Shown: positions 46,454 through 55,311 of the stretch, piece after piece | How the letters are laid out: every line of letters begins with the position of its first letter | Numbering within the stretch: the first letter of the stretch is position 1 | Source of the DNA: Streptomyces venezuelae | Lineage (GTDB): Bacteria; Actinomycetota; Actinomycetes; Streptomycetales; Streptomycetaceae | Direction of reading: 5' to 3' | Assembly: GCF_008642335.1 (NCBI RefSeq) | Contig: NZ_CP029191.1 | Location: forward strand, 5,084,001 to 5,148,000 | DNA length: 64,000 nucleotides | The notes under the pieces: model-generated | What the model saw: the letters and a program-made list of their open reading frames with translations, nothing else | Told to the model about the DNA's origin: nothing | The model's database searches: none | Program-made: the position numbers and the translations under genes

Positions 46454-46993
46454 TCAGTGAGCGGCCCGGGGCGGACCGGGTCTCGCAAGGGCCGCCACCC
46501 CGGGCAGCCAGCCCAGGGCCAGGCCCCACAGCGCGCCGAACAAGGCGCCGGTCAGGGGGAGCAGGAGCCAACCCCATGGGCCCGCCTCGACCATGCGGGC
46601 CGCGACCATGCCTCGCCAGGCGCCCGCCGCCGCCGTGCCCGCGATCAGTGCCGTCCAGCCCGCGAGCAGGCGGCGGACGCGGCTTGCGGCCGGGCGCACG
46701 CGCAGGTGGCGGCGCATCCGGGCCGTCGCGGTCGCCACCAGGAGCAGCGCCGCGAAGTTCTCGCAGAGCTGCCAGGGCCAGTCCGTCGCGCCCAGCGGCG
46801 TCGCCCGCAGTCCGGGCAGCGCGAACGGCACGCCGAGCGCGCTCGGCACGACCGACAGGCCCGCCCGTGCCGTGAACGCCGTCAGCAGCGTCGCGCTGCC
46901 GTGCGCGAGGACGAGCAGCAGGCAGACGCACGCCACCACGGCCGAGGCGTCCGCCCGGGCCCGCAACGCGCCGATCACCCTCGTCGTCCGCAT
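46454..46993 (-). CDS. Multi-pass membrane protein of unknown function
   Basis: A 179-residue protein with about four hydrophobic segments (SAVVACVCLLLVLAHGSATL near 18-37, then segments around 75-90, 108-125 and 145-172). No motif for transport or catalysis is seen. Its stop is 14 bases from that of the convergent helicase. A TAAAGT box lies eight bases upstream of the ATG. It is divergent from the GH5 gene. Confidence 0.65.
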   Translation of the reverse strand: MRTTRVIGALRARADASAVVACVCLLLVLAHGSATLLTAFTARAGLSVVPSALGVPFALPGLRATPLGATDWPWQLCENFAALLLVATATARMRRHLRVRPAASRVRRLLAGWTALIAGTAAAGAWRGMVAARMVEAGPWGWLLLPLTGALFGALWGLALGWLPGVAALARPGPPRAAH

Positions 46994-47001
46994 GGCGCGC
47001 C

Positions 47002-47007
47002 ACTTTA
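47002..47007 (-). promoter_or_regulatory. Possible leaderless -10 box (TAAAGT)
   Basis: TAAAGT on the minus strand ends eight bases before the ATG at 46993. Confidence 0.35.
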
Positions 47008-47090
47008 GGGCGCGCAGGGTGCCGGGGACAGAGGTCCGGCCGGAAAAAGTGAACAACGCTCAGGTCTGTTGCGGGGCGGGTGCCGCGATC

Positions 47091-47096
47091 TACCAT
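47091..47096 (+). promoter_or_regulatory. Leaderless-type -10 box (TACCAT)
   Basis: TACCAT is followed by seven bases (CCCGGCC) and the ATG at 47104, without a ribosome site. Confidence 0.45.
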
Positions 47097-47103
47097 CCCG
47101 GCC

Positions 47104-48555
47104 ATGAAGACCCCTGCGGCGCGGCCCACTTGGGTGTCCGGTGCGATCGGCGCGGTCGTACTCGCCGTCGCGGCGGCGCTGCTGGTGGCCGTGGGACCGC
47201 AGGGCGCCGGCGCCGCACGCGCCGACACCGCCAGCGGCCACCGCTGGATCACCGACCGGCACGGGCGCGCCCTGGTCCTGCGCGGCCTCTCCACGGCGAG
47301 CAGTGCCAAGGCGGCGCCCGACGGCATGCCGTGGATCGAGGAGAAGGACGTCGCGCGCGAACAGCGCGCCCTGGGCACGAACTTCGTCCGCTTCCTCCTC
47401 CAGTGGCGCAAGGTCGAGCCGTTGCCGGGCACGTACGACAGGACGTATCTGCGGCAGGTCGCCGAGCGCGTGCGCTGGTACGGGGAGCGGGGCTACCACG
47501 TCCTGCTCGACATGCACCAGGACCTGTACGGGCCGCGCGTCGGCGGCAACGGCGCCCCCGTGTGGGCGACCGAGACCGACGGGCTGACCTCGGCCCCCAC
47601 CGACCCCTGGGAACTCGGCTACGTCGAGCCGGGGACCGTCCGCGCCTTCGACCGTTTCTGGGGGACGGTCGAAGGCGACGGACGTGATCTGCGCGGGCAC
47701 TATGTGGGCGCACTCCGGGAAGTCGCCAGGTACTTCGCCGACGATGACGCCGTCATCGGGTACGACCTGATGAACGAGCCCTGGGGCGGCAGCGTCCAAG
47801 GCCCCGCCTTCGAGTCCGGCCCGCTCGCCCGGCTCTACCAGGACGCCATCGACGCGATCCGCACCGTCGACCGCGACCACTGGCTCTTCGTCGAACCGTC
47901 CGCCATCGGCTCCAACTGGGGCTTCGCCACGGGCCTCCCGCGCCTGGACGACCCGCGCGGCGACGGCGACGCGGCACGCATCGCGTATGCGCCACATCTC
48001 TATCCCCTCCCCATGGACCTCGGCGGCGGCTACACCGGCAGCACCAAAGGGCAGGTCGACAGGTCGCTGCGGGCATGGCGCGAGCAGACCGAGAAGACCG
48101 CGCGACGCCTCGGCGCGCCCGTCGTCATCGGGGAGTTCGGGCTCGACGTGGGACTGCCGGGCGCCATGGAGTACGTGGAGAAGGTGCAGCGCATGGCCGA
48201 CGACATGGGGGCGGGCTTCGCGTACTGGTCCAACGACCCCGGCCCGTGGGCCCCGTGGGACGCGAAGCTGAAGCCGACGCGGCTGCTGCCCGTACTCGAC
48301 CGCCCCGCCCCGCTGACCATCGCGGGGGACCCGGTCGCCTACCGCTGGGACGCGAAGCGGAAGGCGCTCACGGTGAGCTGGCGCGGCACGGCGGGCGCGC
48401 GGGGCGGAACGGAGGTCCGGCTCCCGAAGCGGCACTTCCCGCGGGGCGGTCGCGCGGAGGGCGGGAAGGTGGCCTCCTGGGACCCCAAGTCCCGTGTCAT
48501 GACCCTCACTTCAGGGCCAGGGCCGCACTCTGTCCGCATCACACCACATGCGTGA
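47104..48555 (+). CDS. Secreted GH5-type glycosidase (endoglycoceramidase-like)
   Basis: A 483-residue predicted exported hydrolase. A signal peptide (about 1-41, ending ARA) is followed by a (beta/alpha)8 barrel with the acid/base Glu225 in LMNEPWGG and the nucleophile Glu344 in IGEFGL. A C-terminal beta-sandwich of about 90 residues follows. The layout and the NEPWGG motif resemble endoglycoceramidases, which cut glycolipid headgroups, more than cellulases. The substrate is not proven. A leaderless promoter is likely. Confidence 0.82.
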   Translation: MKTPAARPTWVSGAIGAVVLAVAAALLVAVGPQGAGAARADTASGHRWITDRHGRALVLRGLSTASSAKAAPDGMPWIEEKDVAREQRALGTNFVRFLLQWRKVEPLPGTYDRTYLRQVAERVRWYGERGYHVLLDMHQDLYGPRVGGNGAPVWATETDGLTSAPTDPWELGYVEPGTVRAFDRFWGTVEGDGRDLRGHYVGALREVARYFADDDAVIGYDLMNEPWGGSVQGPAFESGPLARLYQDAIDAIRTVDRDHWLFVEPSAIGSNWGFATGLPRLDDPRGDGDAARIAYAPHLYPLPMDLGGGYTGSTKGQVDRSLRAWREQTEKTARRLGAPVVIGEFGLDVGLPGAMEYVEKVQRMADDMGAGFAYWSNDPGPWAPWDAKLKPTRLLPVLDRPAPLTIAGDPVAYRWDAKRKALTVSWRGTAGARGGTEVRLPKRHFPRGGRAEGGKVASWDPKSRVMTLTSGPGPHSVRITPHA

Positions 48556-48591
48556 AAGGGAAGGGTTCCCACCCCTTGTACGCCCGCGACA

Positions 48592-48616
48592 GCGCCCCCA
48601 AGAATGCCCCTGACAA
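48592..48616 (+). promoter_or_regulatory. Conserved upstream element of a protease gene (copy 2)
   Basis: The block GCGCCCCCAAGAATGCCCCT plus TGACAA ends 38 bases before the protease ATG and matches the block at 41883-41906. Confidence 0.55.
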
Positions 48617-48654
48617 TCGCACGACTGGCGTACATCACGAGGGGGGCTCACACC

Positions 48655-49545
48655 ATGGGACAGAAGAGCAGAGCGGTCGCGGGCGGACTGCTCGCCCTCG
48701 CACTGGCCGGCGCGGGAGCGGCACCGGCGGTCGCGGGCAACGGGCAGGGGCAGGGGGCGGACCAGGCACCGGGGAAGACCCCGGCCAAGACCAAGGCCGT
48801 CGACTTCGCGGGGACGGTGGCGCTCAGCAACTGTTCCGGTTCGGTGGTCCGCATGCCGAAGTCCAAGGCGGGCGACCCGGCGCTCGTCCTCACCAACGGC
48901 CACTGCATAGAGACGGGTTTCCCCGCCGCGGGCGAGGTCATCGTCGACCAGCCGTCCACCCGTACCTTCAAACTGCTTGACGCGAAGGCCGGCGAGGTCG
49001 CCACGCTCAAGGCGTCCAAGGTGTCCTACGCGACGATGACGGACACCGACATCACCATCTATCAACTCACCGAGACCTACGGCGACATCACCAAGAAGTA
49101 CGGCATCAAGCCGCTGGAGCTGGAGGACGACCACCCGGTGAAGGGACGCGCCATCACGGTCGTCTCCGGCTACTGGAAGAAGACGTACAGCTGCAACATC
49201 GACGGTTTCGTGTACCGGATGAAGGAGGGGGAGTGGACCTGGAAGGACTCCGTCCGCTACACCCCCGCCTGCCAGACCATAGGCGGCACGTCCGGGTCGC
49301 CCGTCATCGACCACAAGACCGGAAAGGTCACCGCGGTCAACAACACGGGCAACGAGGACGGCGAGCGCTGCACCCTCAACAACCCCTGTGAGATCGACCG
49401 CAAGGGCAAGGTGACGGTGCGCAAGGGCATCAACTACGCGCAGGAGACGTACGGGATCGTGCCGTGCGTCGGCAAGGGCAGCAAGATCGACCTGGGCCGC
49501 AAGGGCTGCAAGCTGCCGAGGCCGACGGCGGCGGCCACGAGGTAG
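48655..49545 (+). CDS. Secreted trypsin-like serine protease (paralogue 2)
   Basis: A 296-residue S1-type protease with a signal peptide (1-28), a Gly/Gln/Lys-rich linker (29-48) and a catalytic domain with His83 (TNGHC), Asp132 (TDTDITIYQ) and Ser213 (GGTSGSPV). It shares long identical stretches with the protease at 41952-42803, including TVALSNCSGSVVR and SWTWKDSVRYTP-like segments. GAGGGGGG precedes the ATG. Its stop is seven bases from that of the deacylase gene. Confidence 0.86.
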   Translation: MGQKSRAVAGGLLALALAGAGAAPAVAGNGQGQGADQAPGKTPAKTKAVDFAGTVALSNCSGSVVRMPKSKAGDPALVLTNGHCIETGFPAAGEVIVDQPSTRTFKLLDAKAGEVATLKASKVSYATMTDTDITIYQLTETYGDITKKYGIKPLELEDDHPVKGRAITVVSGYWKKTYSCNIDGFVYRMKEGEWTWKDSVRYTPACQTIGGTSGSPVIDHKTGKVTAVNNTGNEDGERCTLNNPCEIDRKGKVTVRKGINYAQETYGIVPCVGKGSKIDLGRKGCKLPRPTAAATR

Positions 49546-49551
49546 AAGGCT

Positions 49552-51171
49552 CTACGGGGTCCGGCGTACGGAGCGTCCCGCGAGGACGTCCGTGCGCCGG
49601 CCGTCCCGGATCACGAACCGTCCGTCGATCAGCACGTGCGGGATGCCGGTCGGCAGCGTACGAGGAGCGTCGAAGGTGGACCCGGCCGCGACGGTCTCGG
49701 GGTCGAAGAGGACGAGGTCGGCGCGGTAGCCCTCGCGGACGACGCCCCGGTCGGGCAGGCGGAGGCGGGCGGCGGGCCGGGAGGTGAGGTGCGCGACGGT
49801 CTCCTCCAGGGACATCACGCCGAGCTCCCGCGCGTACGTGCCGAGGTACTGCGGGAACGTGCCGTACGCCCGCGGGTGCGGCTTGTACCCCTGCAGGATG
49901 CCGTCGCTGCCGCCCGTGTGCACGCGGTGCCGCATGATCTCCCGCACGTTCTCCTCGTGGCCGACGTGCTGGAGGATGGTGGACCCGAGATTGTCGTTGA
50001 GCAGGAGCCGCCGGGCGGTGATCCAGGGCTCCTCGCCGCGCTGGGCGGCGGACTCGGCGATGGTCTTGCCGACGCAGGACGCGAGCCCCGGGTCGCTGAC
50101 GCCCGAGACCTCGATGGTGTCCCACTCGATGGGCACGCCGTGGCAGCCGTCCGCGCCGATGACCTCCATGTGGTGGCGGATCTTCTCGGCGGTCGCGTCG
50201 TCCAGGAGCCGGGTGCGGATGGCGTCGGGCCCGCCCTCGCTCGCCCAGCTGGGCAGCATCGCGACAAGGGTGGTGCAGCCGGGGGTGTAGGGGTACGTGT
50301 CGAGGGTGATGTCGGCGCCGTCGGCGAGGGCGGCGTCGAGGAGGGAGAGAAGGTCGGGCGCCTTCCCCTTGTTCACCCCGAAGTTCATGGTGGCGTGGGC
50401 GAGGTGGAGGGGGCAGTGGGCGGTGCGGGTGAGGTTCACCATCTCCTCGTACGCCTGGAGCGCGCCGGCCCCGTAACTCCGGTGATGGGGGCAGTAGTAC
50501 CCGTGGTGCGCCGCGACGACCTTGCAGAGCTCGGTGAGCTCGGAGTCGTCGGCGTACATGCCGGGCGTGTACGTGAGCCCCGACGACATGCCGACGGCGC
50601 CCTCCCGCATTCCGTCCGCCACGAGCTGCTTCATGCGGTCCAGCTCGGCGGGGGTCGCCGGGCGGTCCTCCCATCCCATCGCGTACATCCGGACGGTGCC
50701 CTGGGGGATGAGATACGCGGCGTTCACCGCGATGCCGCGGCCGCCGTGGGCGGAGTCGAGGGCGTCGAGATACCCACCGACGGTGCGCCACGTGAAGTCG
50801 ATGTCGCTGCCGTCGCCGTTCCAGCCGGTGATGGCCTGGCGGACTTGGGTGAGCGTGCGGTCGTCCGCGGGGGCGTAGGAGAGGCCGTCCTGGCCGATGA
50901 CTTCCAGGGTGACGCCCTGGGCGGCCTTCGCGGAGTGATCGGGGTCGCGGAGGAGGGCGAGGTCGCTGTGGGCGTGCATGTCGATGAAGCCGGGGGCGAG
51001 TGCGAGACCTTCGGCGTCGATGATGGTCCGCCCCGTAAGACGGGGCCCTCCCTCTCCTCCCCCCTCGCTGTGGATCGCGGTGATCCTTCCGTCCTGTACG
51101 CCGACGTCGGCGCGGTAGGAGGCACCTCCGGTGCCGTCTATGACGCGTGCGTCCCGGATCACCAGGTCCAT
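49552..51171 (-). CDS. N-acyl-D-amino-acid deacylase
   Basis: A 539-residue zinc amidohydrolase that removes acyl groups from N-acyl-D-amino acids. The metal motif HAH (His66, His68) in GFIDMHAHSD is followed by CPLHLAHATM, DTYPYTPG and the family-specific HTGGSDG with HPRAYGTFPQYLG. It follows the PLP dehydratase on the same strand with a 380-base repeat-rich gap. Because D-glucosaminate is a D-configured 2-amino acid, N-acetyl-D-glucosaminate is a possible natural substrate in this gene context; that is inference. GGAAGG precedes the ATG. Confidence 0.88.
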   Translation of the reverse strand: MDLVIRDARVIDGTGGASYRADVGVQDGRITAIHSEGGGEGGPRLTGRTIIDAEGLALAPGFIDMHAHSDLALLRDPDHSAKAAQGVTLEVIGQDGLSYAPADDRTLTQVRQAITGWNGDGSDIDFTWRTVGGYLDALDSAHGGRGIAVNAAYLIPQGTVRMYAMGWEDRPATPAELDRMKQLVADGMREGAVGMSSGLTYTPGMYADDSELTELCKVVAAHHGYYCPHHRSYGAGALQAYEEMVNLTRTAHCPLHLAHATMNFGVNKGKAPDLLSLLDAALADGADITLDTYPYTPGCTTLVAMLPSWASEGGPDAIRTRLLDDATAEKIRHHMEVIGADGCHGVPIEWDTIEVSGVSDPGLASCVGKTIAESAAQRGEEPWITARRLLLNDNLGSTILQHVGHEENVREIMRHRVHTGGSDGILQGYKPHPRAYGTFPQYLGTYARELGVMSLEETVAHLTSRPAARLRLPDRGVVREGYRADLVLFDPETVAAGSTFDAPRTLPTGIPHVLIDGRFVIRDGRRTDVLAGRSVRRTP

Positions 51172-51551
51172 GATGGTGCCTTCCTCTACGACTTCTACGT
51201 GTTCTACGACTTCGTTGAACTGCGGCTGGTCGGTGGTGCACCCGGCCTCCGGCCGGGTCTGTCGCTCCCACCCGCACCACCCGTGCGGCTTTCGTCGCCG
51301 GGTGCGGGTGGCCAAGGCGGACCGGACCCGCCGTGGGCGGCTTACGGTGGGGCCCCGCCCGGGGTTCCTACGCACGCGGGACGGTGCGGGGTGAACGGGC
51401 GTTGGGTGGGGGTCCCTACGTCGGCCCTGCGGTGCGGGGTGAACGGGTGGGTGGGCGGGTGTGATCCGCCGCGGAGCGGCGGGACAGGGACGCCCCCACG
51501 GGTGTGATCCGCCGCGGAGCGGCGGGGGAGGGAGCCGCCCAGGACGCCCCG
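51172..51551. repeat. Repeat-rich gap without a gene
   Basis: This stretch between the dehydratase stop and the deacylase start has no supported gene. It holds a 7-bp hairpin (51241-51257), an 11-bp inverted repeat (51268-51278 with 51301-51311), an 18-bp direct repeat (51382-51399 and 51430-51447), and an exact 28-bp direct repeat (51456-51483 and 51499-51526), each copy containing the CCGCCG-CGGAG-CGGCGG hairpin. The last hairpins may terminate the dehydratase transcript. Confidence 0.7.
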
Positions 51552-52829
51552 TCAGAAATACGTGCGGACGTACTCCACAACCATCCCGTCCCCCTCCACC
51601 ACAGGAATCAGCTGCCACTTGTCGAACGCCGTGCACGGGTGCGAAAGCCCCATGCCCACCCAGTCGCCGACCGCGAGGTCCGCCTCCGGTGACGTCCGGA
51701 GCCACCCGTGCTGGTCGGAGAGCCCGGTGACCGTGACCCCCGTCGCCGCCCGTTCCACCCCGTCCCGGCGGACGACCTGCGCCTCGGGCAGGTCGAGGTC
51801 GTACGCCGCGTCCCGCTTCCCCGCGTTGGTGAACGCCTGCTCCGCGGAGGGCCGCGACACGACCTGCGCCCAGAGCCGGAACGCGGGTTCGAGCGCGCCC
51901 TCCTCGGGGACCCGGTTGAACGGGGTCAGATGCTTGTAGTGGCCGTCGTCGTGGGAGACGTACGCGCCGGAGCGCAGGAGTTTCAGGACGGGTCGCGTCA
52001 GTTCGGGGATCTCCGCGAAGACCGCCGCGACCGCGTCGAACCACGCGCTGCCGCCCGCGCTGACGACGACCTCGGGCAGATCGGCGAACCACCCGGACTT
52101 GTCGAAGTCGATCAGCAAGGAAACCAGTCGCCGCAGCCACGCCGTCACCGTCTCGCTGGACGCCTCCGGCACCTCCCCCTCGTACCCGGCGACGCCCACC
52201 AGCCGCAGCGTGTCCGCGGCGGCGACCGCGTTGGCGATGTCGAAGCACTCGGCCTCGGTGCGCGCCCCGGTCCGCGCGCCGTCACCCGCGGCGAGCTCGA
52301 CGACCACGTCCACCGGACGGCTCGCACCCGCCTCGCCGAGGGCGGCGTGCATGAGTTCGACGCCGCGTACGGAGTCGACGTAACACACAAAACGGAAGGA
52401 AGGATCCGCGTCCAGCTCGCCCGCCAGCCAGCGCAGCGCCGCCGCGTCGACGAGTTCGTTGGCGAGGAAGATCCGCTCGACGCCGAACTTCCGTGCCACG
52501 CGCACCTGGTGGGGGACGGCCAGCGTGATGCCCCACGCGCCGCGCTCCAGCTGGCGGGCGAAGAGCTGCGGGGCCATGGACGTCTTGCCGTGCGGCGCGA
52601 AGGCGAGGCCGTGGCGTTCGGCGTAGGTCTCCATGAGGGCGAGGTTGTGTTCGAGGCGCTCGGCGGAGAGCGCGAGGACGGGCGTGGTGAAGCCGCCCGT
52701 GAAGAGGTTCCGCCGCTGGGCGGTGAGCTCGCCGACGGTCAGTCCTTCGGCGTCCGGAGGAAGCCCCTTGAAGCGGTGGTCCACTCGCTCGTCCGCGAGG
52801 GCGGTGTCGACGACGTTGTCGGCGGCCAT
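51552..52829 (-). CDS. Fold-III PLP amino-acid deaminase (DSD1/D-serine dehydratase-like)
   Basis: A 425-residue enzyme of the alanine-racemase-like fold, in the group of eukaryotic-type D-serine dehydratase and D-threonine-acting enzymes. The PLP lysine is Lys82 in APHGKTSM. A C-terminal beta domain carries HPCTAFDKW, whose His and Cys bind zinc in the family. It eliminates water or ammonia from 3-hydroxy D-amino acids, giving 2-keto acids. With a KDG-type kinase opposite, D-glucosaminate (giving 2-keto-3-deoxygluconate) is a reasonable substrate. GGAGGAGG precedes the ATG. A 19-bp palindrome lies 42 bases upstream. Confidence 0.8.
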   Translation of the reverse strand: MAADNVVDTALADERVDHRFKGLPPDAEGLTVGELTAQRRNLFTGGFTTPVLALSAERLEHNLALMETYAERHGLAFAPHGKTSMAPQLFARQLERGAWGITLAVPHQVRVARKFGVERIFLANELVDAAALRWLAGELDADPSFRFVCYVDSVRGVELMHAALGEAGASRPVDVVVELAAGDGARTGARTEAECFDIANAVAAADTLRLVGVAGYEGEVPEASSETVTAWLRRLVSLLIDFDKSGWFADLPEVVVSAGGSAWFDAVAAVFAEIPELTRPVLKLLRSGAYVSHDDGHYKHLTPFNRVPEEGALEPAFRLWAQVVSRPSAEQAFTNAGKRDAAYDLDLPEAQVVRRDGVERAATGVTVTGLSDQHGWLRTSPEADLAVGDWVGMGLSHPCTAFDKWQLIPVVEGDGMVVEYVRTYF

Positions 52830-52870
52830 GGGCGCCTCCTCCAGGAGTGCAATCAGCGCAATAGAAGCTG

Positions 52871-52889
52871 CGTTGCAACATTTGCAACG
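52871..52889. promoter_or_regulatory. Palindromic operator CGTTGCAA-cat-TTGCAACG
   Basis: A perfect 8-bp inverted repeat with a three-base spacer is centred between the divergent dehydratase (start 52829) and kinase (start 52979) genes. Partial half-sites (TGCAAT, CATTGCG) flank it. It is the best candidate binding site for the IclR protein encoded in the right arm. Confidence 0.65.
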
Positions 52890-52978
52890 GTCATTGCGTA
52901 TGTCGATTACTGCTGTCTAACATCCGAGCCAACGCCGGGTCAACGGATCCGGCAAGCCGGTGAAGGGGTTGGAAGATC

Positions 52979-54028
52979 GTGACCGCACAGGCACCCGTGG
53001 ACGTCGTCGCGCTCGGCGAGTCCATGGTCACCTTCCTGCCCGCCCGGCCCGGCCGCCTCGCCGACGTGCCGTCCTTCGACCGCGGGATCGGTGGCGCCGA
53101 GTCGAACGTCGTCTGCGCGCTCGCCGCCGCCGGGCACACCACCCGCTGGGTCAGCCGCGTCGGCGCCGACGGCTTCGGCGACCACCTCGTCGAGACGATC
53201 GCCCGCTACGGAGTGGACACCTCCGCCGTGGGCCGCGACCCGCACCGCCCCACCGGCATCTACTTCCGCACCGCCGACGACCGCGACACCGACGCCCACG
53301 AGGTCGTCTACTACCGAGCGGGCTCCGCCGCCTCCGCCATGGCGCCGGGCTCCGTCGACGAGGACGCCCTCGCCTCGGGCCGCATCCTGCACCTGTCGGG
53401 CATCACCCCCGCCCTCTCCGCCGACTGCCTCGCGCTCGTACGCCACCTCTGTGCCCGGCGCGCCGACCGCGGCCCGCTCGTCTCCTTCGACGTCAACCAC
53501 CGCCCCGGCCTCTGGAAGGACGACGCCGCGGCGGACCCCTCCGTCCTCCTCGATCTCGCGCGCGGCGCCGACCTCGTCTTCGTCGGCGAGGACGAGGCCG
53601 CCGCGGCCTGGGGCGTCACCGGCGGGCCCGACGCCATCCGCGCCGCCCTGCCCGAGCCCGACACCCTCGTCGTCAAGCAGGGCAGCCGCGGCGCCACCGT
53701 CCACCGTCACGGCGAGGACCCCGTCTTCCAGGCCGCCCTGCGCGTCGACGTCGTCGCCCCCATCGGCGCCGGTGACGCCTTCGCCGCCGGATTCCTCTCC
53801 GCCACCCTGCGCGGCCTGCCCGCCGCGCACCGGCTGCGCCACGGCCACCTGATGGCCGCCGCCGCCCTCACCGTCCCCGGTGACCTCGCACCGCCCCCTG
53901 CCCGCGCCCATGCCGACCGCCTCGCCGCCCTGGACGACGCAGCCTGGGAGACACTTCGTCTCGGCCCCGGCTGGACGGAACACGTCCCGGAGGACACCGA
54001 GGCCGAGGAGGAGGTACGTACCCCATGA
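52979..54028 (+). CDS. PfkB-family sugar kinase (2-keto-3-deoxygluconate kinase-like)
   Basis: A 349-residue ribokinase-fold kinase. The N-terminal GESMVTFLPAR and GGAESNVVCALA match KDG kinases. The anion hole and catalytic base are in PIGAGDAFAAGF near the C-terminus. It would phosphorylate a sugar acid at the terminal hydroxyl, for example KDG to KDPG. The GTG start has GGAAG upstream. Its stop overlaps the IclR start by four bases, so the two are translationally coupled. It heads an operon kinase-iclR-ridA-gntP. Confidence 0.85.
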   Translation: MTAQAPVDVVALGESMVTFLPARPGRLADVPSFDRGIGGAESNVVCALAAAGHTTRWVSRVGADGFGDHLVETIARYGVDTSAVGRDPHRPTGIYFRTADDRDTDAHEVVYYRAGSAASAMAPGSVDEDALASGRILHLSGITPALSADCLALVRHLCARRADRGPLVSFDVNHRPGLWKDDAAADPSVLLDLARGADLVFVGEDEAAAAWGVTGGPDAIRAALPEPDTLVVKQGSRGATVHRHGEDPVFQAALRVDVVAPIGAGDAFAAGFLSATLRGLPAAHRLRHGHLMAAAALTVPGDLAPPPARAHADRLAALDDAAWETLRLGPGWTEHVPEDTEAEEEVRTP

Positions 54029-54789
54029 GCCAGACCGTCGACCGCGCGCTCTCGATCCTGCCGCTGCTCGCCGAGGGCCCCGCCGACCTGGGACAGGTGG
54101 CCGAACGGCTCGACGTCCACAAGTCGACCGCGCTCCGGCTCCTGCGCACCCTCCACGAGCACGGCCTGGTCTTCCGCCAGTCCGACCAGCGCTACCGCCT
54201 GGGCGCGCGCCTCTTCGCGCTCGCCCAGGAAGCCGTCGAGAATCTCGACGTGCGCGAGATCGCCCACCCCCATCTCCTCGCCCTCAACGAGAAGTGCGGC
54301 CACACGGTCCACCTCGCCGTGTACGAGGAGCAGGAGGTGCTGTACATCGACAAGGTCGAGAGCCGCTATCCGGTGCGGATGTACTCCCGTATCGGAAAGC
54401 CGGTGGCGATCACCGTCGCCGCCGTCGCGAAGCTGCTGCTCTCCGACTTCCCGGAGGCCGAGCGCCGCGCCATCGCGGAGAAGCTCGACTACCCCACCTA
54501 TACGTCCCGTTCGACGCCGAACGCCGCCGCGTTCCTCAAGGAGCTGGCGGCCGTGCGCGAACAGGGCTGGGCCACCGACCTCGGTGGCCACGAGGAGTCC
54601 ATCAACTGCATCGGGGCCCCCATCCGCGGTGCGGACGGGCGCGTCGTCGCCGCCATGTCGGTGTCCGCACCGAATGTCGTCGTCACCGCCGAAGAACTCC
54701 TCTCCCTGCTCCCGCTGGTGCGCCGCACGGCGGACGCCATCAGCCGCGAGTACTCCGGTAACGCCCCTCTGAAGGAAGCACGTTCATGA
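54025..54789 (+). CDS. IclR-family transcriptional regulator
   Basis: A 254-residue regulator. The N-terminal winged helix (about 1-65; DLGQVAERLDVHKSTALRLL) is followed by the IclR ligand domain (about 75-250; GHTVHLAVYEEQEVLYIDKV, INCIGAPIRG). Members such as KdgR sense sugar acids. It is embedded in the kinase operon with four-base overlaps on both sides, and probably controls both arms of the divergent locus through the palindrome at 52871-52889. Confidence 0.9.
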   Translation: MSQTVDRALSILPLLAEGPADLGQVAERLDVHKSTALRLLRTLHEHGLVFRQSDQRYRLGARLFALAQEAVENLDVREIAHPHLLALNEKCGHTVHLAVYEEQEVLYIDKVESRYPVRMYSRIGKPVAITVAAVAKLLLSDFPEAERRAIAEKLDYPTYTSRSTPNAAAFLKELAAVREQGWATDLGGHEESINCIGAPIRGADGRVVAAMSVSAPNVVVTAEELLSLLPLVRRTADAISREYSGNAPLKEARS

Positions 54790-55196
54790 CCGAGAAGACC
54801 GCCCTCACCCCGGCCACCCACACCACCCCGCCCGCGAAGTTCTCCCACGGCGTGAAGAAGGGCAACATCCTTCAGGTCGCCGGACAGGTCGGCTTCCTGC
54901 CCGCCGAGGAGGGCAAGGCCCCCACCCCGGCCGGCCCGACCCTGCGCGAGCAGACCCTCCAGACGTTCGCCAACGTCAAGGCGATCCTCGAAGAGGGCGG
55001 CGCGACCTGGGACGACGTGATGATGATGCGCGTCTACCTCACGGACGTGGACCACTTCGCCGAGATGAACGAGATCTACAACGCGTACTTCGAGGAGCAG
55101 GGCCTGAAGGCCCCCGCCTCGGCGCGCACCACGGTCTACGTCGGTCTCCCGGCGGGCCTCCTCATCGAGATCGACGCGCTCGCCGTCCTCGGCTGA
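54786..55196 (+). CDS. ridA: RidA-family imine/enamine deaminase
   Basis: A 136-residue trimer-forming enzyme that hydrolyses reactive 2-imino acids or enamines released by PLP dehydratases. The conserved Arg is in SARTTVYVGLPAG, with a Glu near the end (IEIDALAVLG). The start overlaps the iclR stop (ATGA). Its presence beside a fold-III PLP deaminase supports an elimination reaction that yields enamine intermediates. Confidence 0.9.
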   Translation: MTEKTALTPATHTTPPAKFSHGVKKGNILQVAGQVGFLPAEEGKAPTPAGPTLREQTLQTFANVKAILEEGGATWDDVMMMRVYLTDVDHFAEMNEIYNAYFEEQGLKAPASARTTVYVGLPAGLLIEIDALAVLG

Positions 55197-55311
55197 CGCA
55201 CATCCCTCTCCACCGGCAAGCCGTACGTCGTCACGGCACGGCGCCCACCCCCGGGGCGCCGTGCCGCGATCCCCCCTGCTCCGAAAGCCCCATGCACTTA
55301 CGAGGTCAACG

